From: Ophiura sarsii
Lineage: Eukaryota > Echinodermata > Ophiuroidea > Amphilepidida > Ophiuridae
Length of the DNA: 64,000 nucleotides
Assembly (NCBI GenBank): GCA_035610835.1
Contig: CM069447.1
Coordinates: 17,131,992 to 17,195,991, forward strand
Reading direction: 5' to 3'
A program made the position numbers and the translations under genes. The notes under the pieces were generated by a model. The model did no database searches, was not told the origin of the DNA, and saw nothing but the letters and a program-made list of their open reading frames with translations. Within the stretch, counting starts at the first letter, position 1. Each line of letters opens with the position of its first letter. Positions 26,901 to 36,364 of the stretch are shown one piece after another.

Positions 26901-28689
26901 TCACGCTCGTGTTTATAAATCAACACTTCAGTCGCATTAATGTTAATCACACTTCACGTTCTTGTTAGAAAATCCACAATTAGTCTTCAATCACGTTAAT
27001 TAATCACGCTTCACTTTCACGTTGAATAATCATGATTTTAGCGTCAGCATTAGTGGAATCCAGACATATGTTACCATATCTGTGTGCTCAAAGTACCGTC
27101 TTTGACTTGCTTCAACGTAAATGTCAATGTATGTACCATGTGTACCGATGGTCAATTGGTTTCCGCCGTGGCCGAAGCCTTGACCCGTAGGCAAACAGTT
27201 TTACCCCACAGATGCCATATTACATAAAGTTACATATTCATACAACCAAAGATCCCGGGCAAAGATCTGCATGATTCCTGCACAGATCTGTGCCATAGTG
27301 CATTATAAAAATTAACTGTATAATTATGATCTGACTGGTATGAAACTGCCCTGCAAAAGTTTAAATCGCATTTTGATTTATAGTCTCAGTTTATACATAA
27401 CGTAAACGCACATGATTTTTAAACACAAATGTGAAGCGTGATTAACATGAGCGTGATTTACAAACACCAACGTGATTGATAAACATCAGCACAGCGTGCA
27501 GTGTGATTAACACCAACGTGATTAACACCAACGTGATTAACACCAACGTGATAAACAGCAACGCGATTAATACTAACGTGATTAACATTAGCGTGAAGTG
27601 TGAAACGTGACGCGTGTATTCGGCACAAGCCGATAGACTAGTTACCTGCTGTCTCATCTCAATACATGCCATAGGCATGGTAGATCAACCTTTGATATAA
27701 TAGCTTATAAGATTATTATAGTGGTAACTTTAAGCATTTCCTATATATCAACTCTACAAACCAAATTAAGTTTTAAATGCTTGGATTTTAATAATCTGTT
27801 TGCATCCGTTCATTCGGTGTTATATTTTTTAGTGTTAGAGCTCAACAACAAAATGTATTATTAACATTTTGGATATTGCTTGGAATAAAAAAAAATAGCA
27901 TACTATGGTTTGTTTTGGATTTTCTCCATAAATACATGTAATGTAAAATTCAAATGTTTCTCAAATAGTATTTTCAGTGATTATGATTATAAGACTATAC
28001 CTGATGGAAGTGGTAGTGATGAGCATTCAACTCGATATCCTCTCTCCACCAAGAGACTTTAAACTCCGGGTCCAGTTTATTTCCGGTGAGGAACTGTTGT
28101 ATATCCTCGTCTGGCGAAGGCAGGACAGATCCACCCTTCTCTTGGATAATAATAATGACTAGCGCATTATGGATTGCTGTCGCAGTGAAGAAGCTCCTAA
28201 TATTCATTTGCCATAGTGGAGGCACGAGACTATCCGGCATGTCCGGGCGATGTAGCATGGCCACGGTAATCGCATACAGGTATATCCCTTCGTTGAGAAT
28301 CGATTTTAAGAGCTCCGCAGCGAGAAAAAAATTATCATCGTTATCCAAAGAGATCAAGTAGTTGTACGTGGTGGCAGCTTCATCTGCATGAGCTTTCTTG
28401 AAGATGGAAAAATGTTTCCCCTTTGGTAACACACCAATACCTGAAGGGCGAGGAATTCCTGTTTGCTGAGGGCGAGGAACTTCCTGGGGTTTTTTCTTAT
28501 CTTTTTTTTTGCCGGAGACGTACATCTGCATGCCGGGGACAGGGAACTCCAGTTTGCCAGTGGCGACGGGTTTCAGTCGGCCCCCACCATGCTGCCCACC
28601 GGGATGGAAATCGTCGTTAATGTCGTGATAGCGGAAGAGAGAAAGGAATTTTTCTTGTTTGATGGTACCCATAGCAAAATCTCGAAACT
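20483..28689 (-). CDS. Arthropod-type hemocyanin / prophenoloxidase-family gene, 8 coding exons
   Basis: Joined exons (minus strand, 5' to 3'): 28689-28001, 26549-26376, 26062-25883, 24502-24344, 23647-23477, 23159-23040, 21707-21527, 20943-20483. Every junction is GT-AG and the frame stays open, giving about 705 residues from the only in-frame ATG in the first exon (28672-28670), the usual length for this family. Family features seen: N-domain (about 1-200), copper domain with CuA ligands His219, His223 (HHYHFH) and His252 (YYMHQQ), CuB ligands His376, His380 (YGSLHNYGH) and His416 (FRWHKF), then a C-domain with a VFMAPK strand and the CTCGWP and [12 protein letters not shown] motifs. All six copper ligands are present, so dioxygen binding is expected; the protein could be a phenoloxidase or an oxygen carrier. 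No signal peptide follows ATG 28672, as in insect prophenoloxidases, and no clear Arg-Phe activation site was seen. An AG acceptor at 28691-28690 leaves room for an upstream 5' exon. Family assignment is very strong; the enzymatic role is inferred. Confidence 0.93.
21527..21707 (-). CDS. Hemocyanin-like gene, exon 7 (C-domain beta sandwich)
   Basis: 181 nt, acceptor cggtag and donor gtaagt, ending in phase 1, the only non-phase-0 junction of the gene. It encodes [22 protein letters not shown] and [13 protein letters not shown], matching the HxPFTY, RIFMAPK and DQR-MIEMDKFV blocks of hemocyanins and phenoloxidases. Confidence 0.93.
21906..22108 (-). mobile_element. MITE of the TTAACACTTTCCACG family, copy 2 (intron 6)
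   Basis: Reverse-oriented relative of the 31039 copy, with GTCGTCTGCAGACGCCTGCC and ACGTGGAAAGTGTTTA at the right end and aacactttccacacagc at the left. It lies in intron 6 of the hemocyanin-like gene. Confidence 0.7.
23040..23159 (-). CDS. Hemocyanin-like gene, exon 6 (start of C-domain)
   Basis: 40 codons, phase 0, acceptor accacag and donor gtgagt. The sequence [20 protein letters not shown] occupies the place where relatives have a Trp-rich segment such as FWQQSDVDLSRGLDF, and is less conserved. It was placed by splice signals and frame. Confidence 0.85.
23477..23647 (-). CDS. Hemocyanin-like gene, exon 5 (second half of CuB)
   Basis: 57 codons, phase 0, acceptor ataacag and donor gtatag. 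It reads [19 protein letters not shown], one of the most conserved stretches of the superfamily, with the third CuB ligand in RWH followed by KFVDNIF. The remainder ([18 protein letters not shown]) leads into the C-terminal domain. Confidence 0.95.
23725..23945. repeat. Array of CCAGTATCGG-type palindromes in intron 4
   Basis: The motif CCAGTATCGN and its inverse NCGATACTGG recur about ten times with spacers of 10-25 bp, such as gtatcggccgatacc at about 23871. It lies wholly within the 696-bp intron 4 of the hemocyanin-like gene. Confidence 0.7.
24344..24502 (-). CDS. Hemocyanin-like gene, exon 4 (first half of CuB)
   Basis: 53 codons, phase 0, acceptor ttcacag and donor gtaggt. It carries [15 protein letters not shown], with the first two CuB histidines in the spacing H-x3-H, and ends in DPDGRYQQ, equivalent to the conserved DPDHRY segment. 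Confidence 0.95.
24893..24913 (+). mobile_element. Mariner-like terminal sequence in intron 3
   Basis: TACGAGGGTCATTCAATAAG is a typical mariner-type terminus. The matching opposite end and any transposase were not found, so only a remnant is claimed. Confidence 0.45.
25883..26062 (-). CDS. Hemocyanin-like gene, exon 3 (inter-copper region)
   Basis: 60 codons, phase 0, acceptor acacag and donor gtaagc. It opens EGYASHLT, matching the EGYFPHL-type sequence that follows the PIP motif in family members. It then has [27 protein letters not shown] and NKGTFTT before the donor. The three consecutive histidines are not copper ligands by position. Confidence 0.93.
26155..26345 (+). repeat. Pyrimidine-rich tract in intron 2
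   Basis: C/T-rich low-complexity stretch (ttcctcttcctctctcacct type) between exons 2 and 3 of the hemocyanin-like gene. On the coding strand it is purine-rich, so it is not a splice polypyrimidine tract. Confidence 0.6.
26376..26549 (-). CDS. Hemocyanin-like gene, exon 2 (second half of CuA)
   Basis: 58 codons, phase 0 at both ends, with donor gtgagt. It begins VYPWKGVER, directly continuing the HHYHFHQ of the previous exon as in the family consensus. It contains [13 protein letters not shown], which carries the third CuA ligand, and ends with the [11 protein letters not shown] and DPIP stretch that is conserved across hemocyanins and phenoloxidases. Confidence 0.95.
26739..27641. mobile_element. 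Mutator-like MITE in intron 1 of the hemocyanin-like gene
   Basis: Terminal inverted repeats of about 25 bp (CTTGTGCCGAATACACGCGT on the left, its inverse on the right) are flanked by the same 9-10 bp GATAGACTAG (26739-26748, 27632-27641). Duplications of 9-10 bp point to Mutator-like elements. Inside each end lie oppositely oriented tandem repeats: TTAATCACACTTCACGCTCG units at about 26790-27030 and GTGATTAACACCAAC units at about 27430-27600. No transposase is encoded. Confidence 0.8.
28001..28689 (-). CDS. Hemocyanin-like gene, first recognised coding exon (N-domain and first half of CuA)
   Basis: It codes for residues 1-224 if translation starts at ATG 28672. The open frame reaches further upstream but holds no other ATG, and a pyrimidine-poor tttatag acceptor just precedes the exon, so this may be either the start exon or an internal one. 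Visible motifs are KQEKFLSLF near the start, a Lys/Pro-rich linker (about residues 53-80), [18 protein letters not shown], and WWREDIELN followed by the first CuA histidines. The exon ends on a complete Gln codon with donor gtatag (phase 0). Confidence 0.9.
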
Positions 28690-29193
28690 CTATAAATTTA
28701 AAAACATATTTTGATATCAAATTTCAAAACTGATAAAGCTGAATTAATACTAGTATTTTTAAATTTATCATGTCACCTGAGCACGTGAAACAGCAAGTGA
28801 CCACTGGGTACCACTGGTTTATTGGCCAGAATGTTAATGTAAAGGACCACTAGGGGACCTCATCCAGATTCATACGGATTAAAAAACGTCCGACGCTTTG
28901 ACAAAACGCACTGGCTGTCCGTACTAGGGAGTTGTTTATTGCGTTCGCTGACCATGGCTAAATACATTTCCCAAAACACCGAATTGACACACGGGGTAGT
29001 AAGCAAACAAGCGGTGAGAAGTGGCCTATTGTTATCCAATAATTGGTTTGCTTTACTATTGACTGCGTAACAAAGCCATAGCGAGTACCGCTGTACTATA
29101 TCGATCGATCAATACCTTCAAGTGGGCAACTACGACGAAGCAAGCTATATTTTTCGTATTGGCGGTTTATTATTATTTAACTGCATTCCGTTC

Positions 29194-29414
29194 ATCTACA
29201 CCAGTGGTTCTCAACCTTTTTGGCCCACGACCCCTTTTGAAATTCTTGGTTAGTGCCGTGATCCCCCCCCCCCCCCCAAAAATGGAAAAAACAACCCGAT
29301 TTATTCAAACTGAAACTCCTTATAACCAATATGATGCTAGCGTAGCAAGCAGGAAATTTAGCATTTGAAAGTTTCTTATGAGTTTTTAAGCCTTTTAGAA
29401 CCCCTGATCTACAC
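29194..29414. mobile_element. Short hAT (Charlie-like) MITE with 8-bp target duplication
   Basis: 29202-29406 starts CAGTGGTTCTCAACCTTTTT, the terminal sequence typical of Charlie-type hAT elements, and ends with its degenerate inverse AGAACCCCTG. The flanking octamers ATCTACAC (29194-29201 and 29407-29414) are identical. A C homopolymer lies inside. Confidence 0.8.
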
Positions 29415-31038
29415 AAAACGGGTGCGTTTACCCTCTCCGTCCGATGGTTTTCAATCCATACGAATCTGGACCTCATCCCTAAATTGACACTATCCGACGT
29501 AGCGTAAATTTGTTGTGGACTTTTTTTTGGGGGGAGGGGGGGGGGGGTTGATTGCCTGAGGCGTTATGATCATGCCCCCTCAGAAGATTGAAGATTTTGT
29601 ATTTTTGAAGCTCCATTCATGCAATTTGGCGACTATTTTTATGTCACAATCTAGAAAAACGCCTTTGGCCCATTGAAACACCATGTCTTACCTAAAAAGG
29701 GATTTTTGTTTCCCGTTGACAATATTTGATCATAAAATACATCGATTTGGATTAGATCATGAAATACACACATTTTGTACAAAACAAATTGGTCACTGAT
29801 CATATAAATGTGGGGTGGGGTGATTATATAGCAGCCCCCTCCTGGTCAAATATTGGGTGGGGGTTGTCACTCCATCCCCCCGGATTTACGCTTACAATCC
29901 GACATATTCATACAAAATACGCACTCGTTATTTACGATACTATATTTAGGCACGTTTGTGTGCTGATTTATTAAATAAAATGACTCTTCCTCCCCTTTTT
30001 AACTCTAGACAAATGTGTAGCAGTAATAGGCCTAGTTCTTATGGCTTGAACCATCGGTTTAGCCAGGCTTTTGAAATAAGGGGCGCGGCCGAAAGTTAGC
30101 AAGTAAGTAGTGCTGACAAAATGCGCGTGGAAGGAAAGAGGGATTTCGTAGCGTTTTTACCTAAACAAAGTTGCAAAAGAGTATAATATCGATAATACTT
30201 ACCTTTTTAAAGACGAAAGAAATCAATACATTTACGTGCATGACCAGAGAGCACTGCATGTAACACATCCGTCTTACTGTCACATTGGGCCTTAAATGAT
30301 AACAAGAAAGTTTGTACCTTCAGCAAGACTACAATGACGAATCCAGTCAGAACCAGTCAAAACTAGTTAAAACCAGCCTTAAGTCATTGTGTTTTGAAAT
30401 CGAAAGAATTTGTCAGCATTATACTATGCAAAATTCCCTAAATTCGGTTCTGCTGCGTCAACAAGATAAATAGAATGTTAAACCTATATATGAACTTTTG
30501 GTGATTCTGTTCATTCATTGAATCGAGTTTAATGAATAGGACCAAATGAAATTATATAGCAAATAAGAATCAGGCGTGTAGATATTATAGAAATGCTATT
30601 GATTGAGAGAATTTATTAAACATGATTAGGTAAACTGTAAAGTTCATTTTGCACTCAATGCAAAATTGGTTTGGGGTATGCCATCCAGGGTCTCAAATAT
30701 GGGGTCTTCGGAACGGACCGCAATTTTCGCGATTCTTGAATTTTCAATTAACCGGGGTCTTAATAAGATCTGATATAGGCTTGAGCAAATAGAAGGCTGT
30801 GAAACGTGGTCCGGACCACTACGGTACGGTGTTGCTCCGTCATACCGAATCGTTCAGGCCACGCAGTGTTTTAGAGTCACCGATTTAGTTCAAGGGAATT
30901 CCAAAATGTTAATGTTCACAACAAAGCATAGGCCTATTGTAAAGTAGGCCTACATAAATAGCTTGAAACTTTTAATTTTCCGTAGAGAATTTATGTTTGA
31001 GTGATACAGATCAGCTGTTTTATATTCATGTAGCTAGC
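29415..31038. other. Stretch without recognisable genes upstream of the hemocyanin-like gene
   Basis: G-run at about 29529-29547 and otherwise unremarkable AT-rich sequence. A non-coding or very short first exon of the minus-strand gene could lie here or in 28690-29193, but none can be picked out. Confidence 0.35.
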
Positions 31039-31283
31039 TTAACACTTTCCACGCGGCAGGCAGCTGCAGACGACATTCCAAAATTTCACAAAATGTTAAA
31101 AAAATGTCAAAATTACTGTATTTCATTACCATTTAGAATAACCATGAGAAATGCATTGAAATAAGTACAAACATGCGTAGTGTTTTGTCAATAATCTTTG
31201 AGATAGACTTTGAAAATTATGAAAGGTTTTTGAAAAGTCTTTTTTGTTTATAGTAAAACTAATAGCCGCGTTGAAAGCGTTAA
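31039..31283 (+). mobile_element. MITE of the TTAACACTTTCCACG family, copy 3
   Basis: TTAACACTTTCCACGCGGCA at the start and GCCGCGTTGAAAGCGTTAA at the end form imperfect terminal inverted repeats that contain the TTAA boundary on both sides. It is about 245 bp with no ORF. Confidence 0.75.
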
Positions 31284-33267
31284 GGGTCATTCTCTTAAAG
31301 GGTCATTCCTATTGGAATCCATTTAGTTGGACAAATTTTGATGGGTGGAACAGTTTTTAAACTGTATCTGCGACGTAAAATAAATGACAGGCTTTTCCGA
31401 TGTTATTTTGTTTTTAAACATGAAAAATCATGGTAAACTGTACATTTTGCATACAATTGTAATTGTGTGCGGTAAACTGTTAATTGTAGACAGCATACAC
31501 TTATCATGATTATACTTGGAATTCCCATTATTTGCCCACCTGTGTTTTCGACCTACAGTAAAATGTACATTGTACGGGTATTGTTGGCATATAACTGCTG
31601 CTGCCAGTCTTTTGACCTTAAAATTTATGAGCATGAACATTAGTGTGGAATTACTATATATATTGACAATGAATACCATTGTGAATAATACTTGTTGTTC
31701 TAGTTATAGACCTGGTTATCAGTGACCTGAAAATGGAAGCAGACGGAAAAGTACTGTAGCTGTAATTTTGAAGTCAAGGACTAGTGATCCACATTTACAT
31801 GATTTACCATGTTTACTCAGGAATTTGTAATTTACTAATAATTCTGCTACCAAAGGTGTCTTTTATCATCTTGATCCTAATGAACTGTTAAAATTGAAGG
31901 GCTGCGATTTCCTATATGCTTATTATTTCGTTTCATTTCTATACTATTCTTCGTTGCAGCACTAACTATGCTAATACCTACCGAGTGTCGCACTACCCCC
32001 ATCTTGCTAGTTTCATAGCTCATAGCTCTGCTTGCATCGCCTAGAGTTCCCATTATATGCCCACCTTGTGTTTTCGACTTTGAATCCAAGTTCTAGAAAC
32101 ACTTTAGCAGGTCAATCATCTACCAACACTCTATGCAGTCACTGATAGTCTATACCGGTGTGTGCGTGTGTGTAGTGTCATTTGAGTATTGATAATTGCA
32201 AATCGTTGGTTTTTGCTACTAAAACCCCAAAATATACTCGTATGTATACAGATTGCATGAAAATTATAAACATGATTATCGATATAAATATACCTCAGCC
32301 ATGTCTCACTTTACCCCACACGCGTAAATGGGGTAAGTGGGACAGTTCGATTTTATAGCTCTGCAAATTATAAGCTCTTTTCTGCACAACGTGCCATCGT
32401 GGAGCTATTATAGTATATTTTATAAGCTCATCAAGCCTTAAGTGTCCCACTTACCCCTTGTTACCCTACTGTTGTTCAAATCCTCACAGAAACACTGTTC
32501 CAGCCAAAATGGTTGTATTCGAATGATTGAAGTACTCCACAAAGTGCATCAGTCCAATATTTGGACTGTATAGTAATGAGAGTGTAATTTCCATGCTATT
32601 TTACATTAAATTGCACATTAGCAATTAATAAATGTTGCACCAAAGTTTGAGAAAACAAATCTCAAATTAATCCAAATGTTATTTAAATGTGAGTGGTTTT
32701 TTTTTTGCGCCAGACACCAGAGATTTAGCAAATCCCTGATTGTTCCTTCCATATACATGGTGTATGATAGTAAAACAGGTGGATATGAGATCTACATGTA
32801 CATCCACACTTTGTAGAATATTCTAGATTGGTACATTTGAGTAAAAACAGGTCAGATTTTACACGAAAAGTAATTCATTGAAACCACTATGCATGACCAC
32901 TATACAATCCATTCAGACATGATAGAAGTTGACAAAATCGCGTGACTCTCGATTTACAATGATACAGACTGTGGCATGTTAGTAGTTTAGAATTATGACA
33001 TCATGTTCTAAATGTTACCATGTCATAATTCTTAAACTCTGCGTCGAGAGTGCAAGTGTAGAACACACATTACAGTGATTATATTTGGACCATACACACA
33101 TTATATTCAATGAAATAATATATTAGCGTTTAGAGATCATCCAGACCTTTAGATTAAAAATTCCAAGATGGCCGCCATCCGTCATATCGAGAATCATGTC
33201 ATAAAATGTATTTGTTCCGTGTGTTTTCCCCTGGGTTTCCACCGGTTTATCTCCAAAAGCTTATTGC
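31284..33267. other. Stretch without recognisable genes
   Basis: Contains the small GGGGTAAGTGGGACA element and a modest inverted repeat at about 32975-33045 (tagtttagaattatgacatc, mirrored). Otherwise nothing is recognised. Confidence 0.35.
32313..32470. repeat. Small inverted-repeat element with GGGGTAAGTGGGACA
   Basis: GGGGTAAGTGGGACAG near 32332 is mirrored by GTGTCCCACTTACCCC near 32440-32458, with outer TTACCC/GGGTAA-like ends. It is short with an A/T-rich centre and no ORF. Confidence 0.5.
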
Positions 33268-33575
33268 TTGAGTGGCGTAGCGGATAGAGAACTAGATTAA
33301 TAATCAAAAGGTTGTGGGTTCGAGTCCCGCTGTGGTCAACATGTTGTGTTCTTGAGTAAGGCACTTAACCGCAATTACTTCTCTCCGCCCATGTGTAAAA
33401 TGGGTAGCTGTTTGGGGATTACGCGCCATCATTAGAATTTATAAGATATGCCGCAATAACCTAGGTGAAGCGAACTGATTCTGATGTATCCTATACTGAG
33501 CAGCGGAATATATGTAAAGCGCTTCGATTGAGCATACTTATTTTGATAAAGCGCTATATAAAAACTAACATTTAT
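33268..33575 (+). mobile_element. tRNA-derived SINE
   Basis: It starts with a tRNA-like head: A-box-like GTGGCGTAGCGGATAGAG and B box GGTTCGAGTCC at 33318-33328. A body with GTTCTTGAGTAAGGCACTTA, the common core of many metazoan SINEs, follows. It ends with AAGCGCTTCGATTG and GCGCTATATAAAAACTAACA and an A/T-rich tail. Such elements are transcribed by RNA polymerase III and mobilised by LINEs. Confidence 0.8.
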
Positions 33576-33996
33576 TTTATTTTTTGCTAAATATAATTAT
33601 TTTACAATGCTGTGTCATTGAATTAAAGAAGGAACTAACACGACTAACTAAGGACGATATTCTTAGATAAGTTAGTATATCAATCACAAACCTACGCATG
33701 TGAAAGACTATTGTATTTAATACCCTATTCATGATATTAGTGATCCGAATCGGTATTGAAAATCTTGAATAGCGCTGTGTTAACAGACGGTAATTTGAAA
33801 TATAAAGATGTTTGAATAGGGTCGGCATAAACCTGTAAGGCATTTACTACAGACAAAGAGTAATAATGTTTGTTTGAATATGCTATCCTTTTGAAATCCT
33901 GGTTGAAAAAGACATAGGTTAAAGGTTATTCTGTGTGTCTGCTTCTAACAAATTTTAGGATTTGTTTGATATATAAAATATATTATAACTTATTTC

Positions 33997-34243
33997 TTAA
34001 CACTTTCCACGCGACAGGCAGCTGCAGACGACATTCCAAAATTGTACAAAATGTTTAAAAAATGTCAAAATTGTTAAATGTCATTACCATATTTGGAATC
34101 ACAATAAGAAACGCATTGAAATGAGTACAAACATGCCTAGTATTGGTCCAGTAATCCTTGAGGTAGACCCTGAAAGTTGGTAAAGGTTTCTGAAAATTCT
34201 GTTTTGTATTTGGTAAAACTAACTGCCGCGTGGAAAGGGTTAA
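33997..34243 (+). mobile_element. MITE of the TTAACACTTTCCACG family, copy 4
   Basis: Starts TTAACACTTTCCACGCGACA and ends GCCGCGTGGAAAGGGTTAA. It is immediately followed by taacactctccatgcggca, the start of a further partial copy. Confidence 0.75.
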
Positions 34244-34375
34244 CACTCTCCATGCGGCATTTACTTACGTTATAAGTGGAGCGGATATGTAACAAAAAAT
34301 AGTTTATAGTTTTACGAAATGTGAATTTGCGTATACTATTAATTTGCGTATTAGGTATTTCATACTTCTTCACCA

Positions 34376-34829
34376 ACGGTAATCAAGGGTCGCATTATGA
34401 CGCGTCTGCGCGTCCTAGACCTCTCACTTTTGAATAGTGACGCGTCAGATTTCAAATTGGAAAGCCTTGCGGGTCCCGATCAAAATTGAAGGGACCCCTC
34501 AGTATTTGACGATGTATGGAAATGGAAACCTTAAGAAATTCTGTAAATTATATACATACCATCCTTTGCTCACAATATAAATTCAATAAAACTGTCCTCA
34601 TCATCGATCATACCCGTCGACCCCTAACTAACCAAACCATAAGTCATCGACTCATAGTGTGGCCTCTAATTTTCCTAAATCAGTTTCGTCCATTTTCAAA
34701 TACCCATACTTCGGGACCTCTCATTTTCTTGAGGGACCCCTTAAATTTGTTTTTTGAAGTCCTACGGGGTCCCGAAAAATTTCATGGGACCTCTCACATT
34801 TTTGATCCAGTGCTATCCCTGACGGTAAT
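34376..34829 (-). mobile_element. Second copy of the CAGGG hAT-type element
   Basis: The element 34384-34821 is related to the one at 15637 in reverse orientation: on the minus strand it begins CAGGGATAGCACTGGATCAA and carries the aggtccc/gggtccc interior. Identical octamers ACGGTAAT flank it (34376-34383, 34822-34829). Chance ORFs inside are not genes. Confidence 0.8.
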
Positions 34830-35061
34830 GGTGTATGACGTGCTGGCCAAGTGGGTTAACCCCCTGAGAACTACCGGCCGATTGGTTAAAAAGATGGATA
34901 CATCATTTATTGCACCAATGAGAGACATTATTAGAATAATTGTATCCCTGATAAAGATGGGAGTGAAACATTTTACAAGCTGCATTTGAATTGGCTATTC
35001 ATATGAGTACATCTTGTAATAAACCAATCAGAACCACTGTAAGATAGACTGGTAGACCCCA

Positions 35062-35145
35062 GTGGGTTAAGGCGCTGGCATTGGTCGTGATGAATGTCTA
35101 CTGTTGTAAATAATATTATTATCGTAAGTTCGAATCACACTAGGG
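35062..35145 (+). other. tRNA-like sequence (SINE head remnant)
   Basis: GTGGGTTAAGGCGCTGGC resembles the D-arm of a long-variable-arm tRNA (Leu/Ser type) and AAGTTCGAATCAC resembles the T-arm. The variable region is A/T-rich and the acceptor ends do not pair cleanly. Most likely a SINE head. Confidence 0.45.
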
Positions 35146-35250
35146 ATTTTACTTTTGTCTTCATTTCTGTAATAAATGACGTTGTTTAATCGGTTAAACA
35201 TTGGAAATTTAATTTATACTATACAAATGCTTTGGGCAATATCATGTTAT

Positions 35251-35289
35251 ACCAGGGAGGTGTCAAATTCTATTTGACACCTCCCTGGT
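35251..35289. repeat. Perfect 18-bp hairpin
   Basis: ACCAGGGAGGTGTCAAAT pairs with ATTTGACACCTCCCTGGT around a 3-nt loop. No U-run or gene adjoins it to suggest a function. Confidence 0.7.
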
Positions 35290-36014
35290 TAAACGTACCC
35301 GAGCTCTGGCGTGACATCATCATACGTCATCAGACTCCCTAGCTTACTAAAAAATAATTACGCCCTCATGTGGCGTAATAATAACGTATCGTATAAAATA
35401 GCAACACACTATTGATGGCGCGCTATCATCTTACTAGCGCAGTTTCTCAGATATAACCGGAGATGGATTGTCGATGTTATTTTACTAGATTTGTTGAAAC
35501 GTTGAAATAAATGTTGAAATAAATAAAATAATCAATGATAAATAGACAATATGTAACTTGTATGATTTTTTGTTGTTCTTGTAGTCCAATCCGTGTGTAT
35601 GTATATATATATAATCATGTTTGGCGCGAAACATGATTATATATATAATCATGTTTCGCGCCCCGTTCTATGGAAAATTTACACATTTAACATGGGGACG
35701 GGTCACCAAACATGATTATATATAAGGGGTTAAAATATCAACTGTCCTTAATGTTCTACGTAGGGCGAGAAAAGGGGATTTCTTTTGGGGGCAAATTTGC
35801 GTTAGCAAAAGTGGGGATTTATATTTGTATTTTTTTTGGGGGGGGGGGGGGAAGAAGAAGGAAACATTTTTTAATGTTGATATTTGACACGATTTTCAGT
35901 GCCCCGTTCCCCGTGTTAAATGTGTTATTTTTATAGAACGGGGCACGACATTTTGTGCCCCGTCCTATATGTAAAATTGGTACAATTAACATGGGAATGG
36001 GCACCAAACAGTCT

Positions 36015-36355
36015 GATTATTTTGATGGAGTAAAGCTAATCTTTTTCTATGATGCGCTTTATTCCGTTTTGAAGATGATTCCTATCATATTAAAAGCTAC
36101 TTTGTGAATACTATGACGGAGTAAAGCTAATGTTGTTTATGGTGTTTATTCCGTTTTGAAGATGATTCCTATAATTATAAAAGCTACTTTGTGAATTTTT
36201 TTACGGAGTAAAGCTAATAATGTTCTATGATGCGGTTTATTCCGTTTTAAAGATCATTCCTAAAATTATAAAAGCTACTTTCTGATTATTTTGAGGGAGT
36301 AAAGCTAAGATTTTACTATGATGCGGTTTATTCCGTTTTAAAAATCATTCCTATG
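36015..36355. repeat. Tandem palindromic repeat, third cluster
   Basis: Four units containing GGAGTAAAGCTAA, GATGCGGTTTATTCCGTTTT and ATCATTCCTA, in the opposite orientation to 1738-1985. Confidence 0.7.
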
Positions 36356-36364
36356 AAGAGTTTT

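Noticed and set aside
27442..27678. ORF with repeated hydrophobic LITLV units, resembling a membrane protein
   Set aside because: It is the translation of the GTGATTAA tandem array inside the intronic Mutator-like MITE.
28718..28720. TTG as start of the copper-protein exon
   Set aside because: Non-ATG and upstream of a splice acceptor at 28691-28690; ATG 28672 or an upstream exon is more likely.
34516..34989. 157-aa plus-strand ORF
   Set aside because: Mostly inside the hAT-type element 34384-34821 and not shared by its relative at 15637.
35251..35289. Rho-independent terminator
   Set aside because: Strong hairpin but eukaryotic context, no adjacent gene and no T-run.
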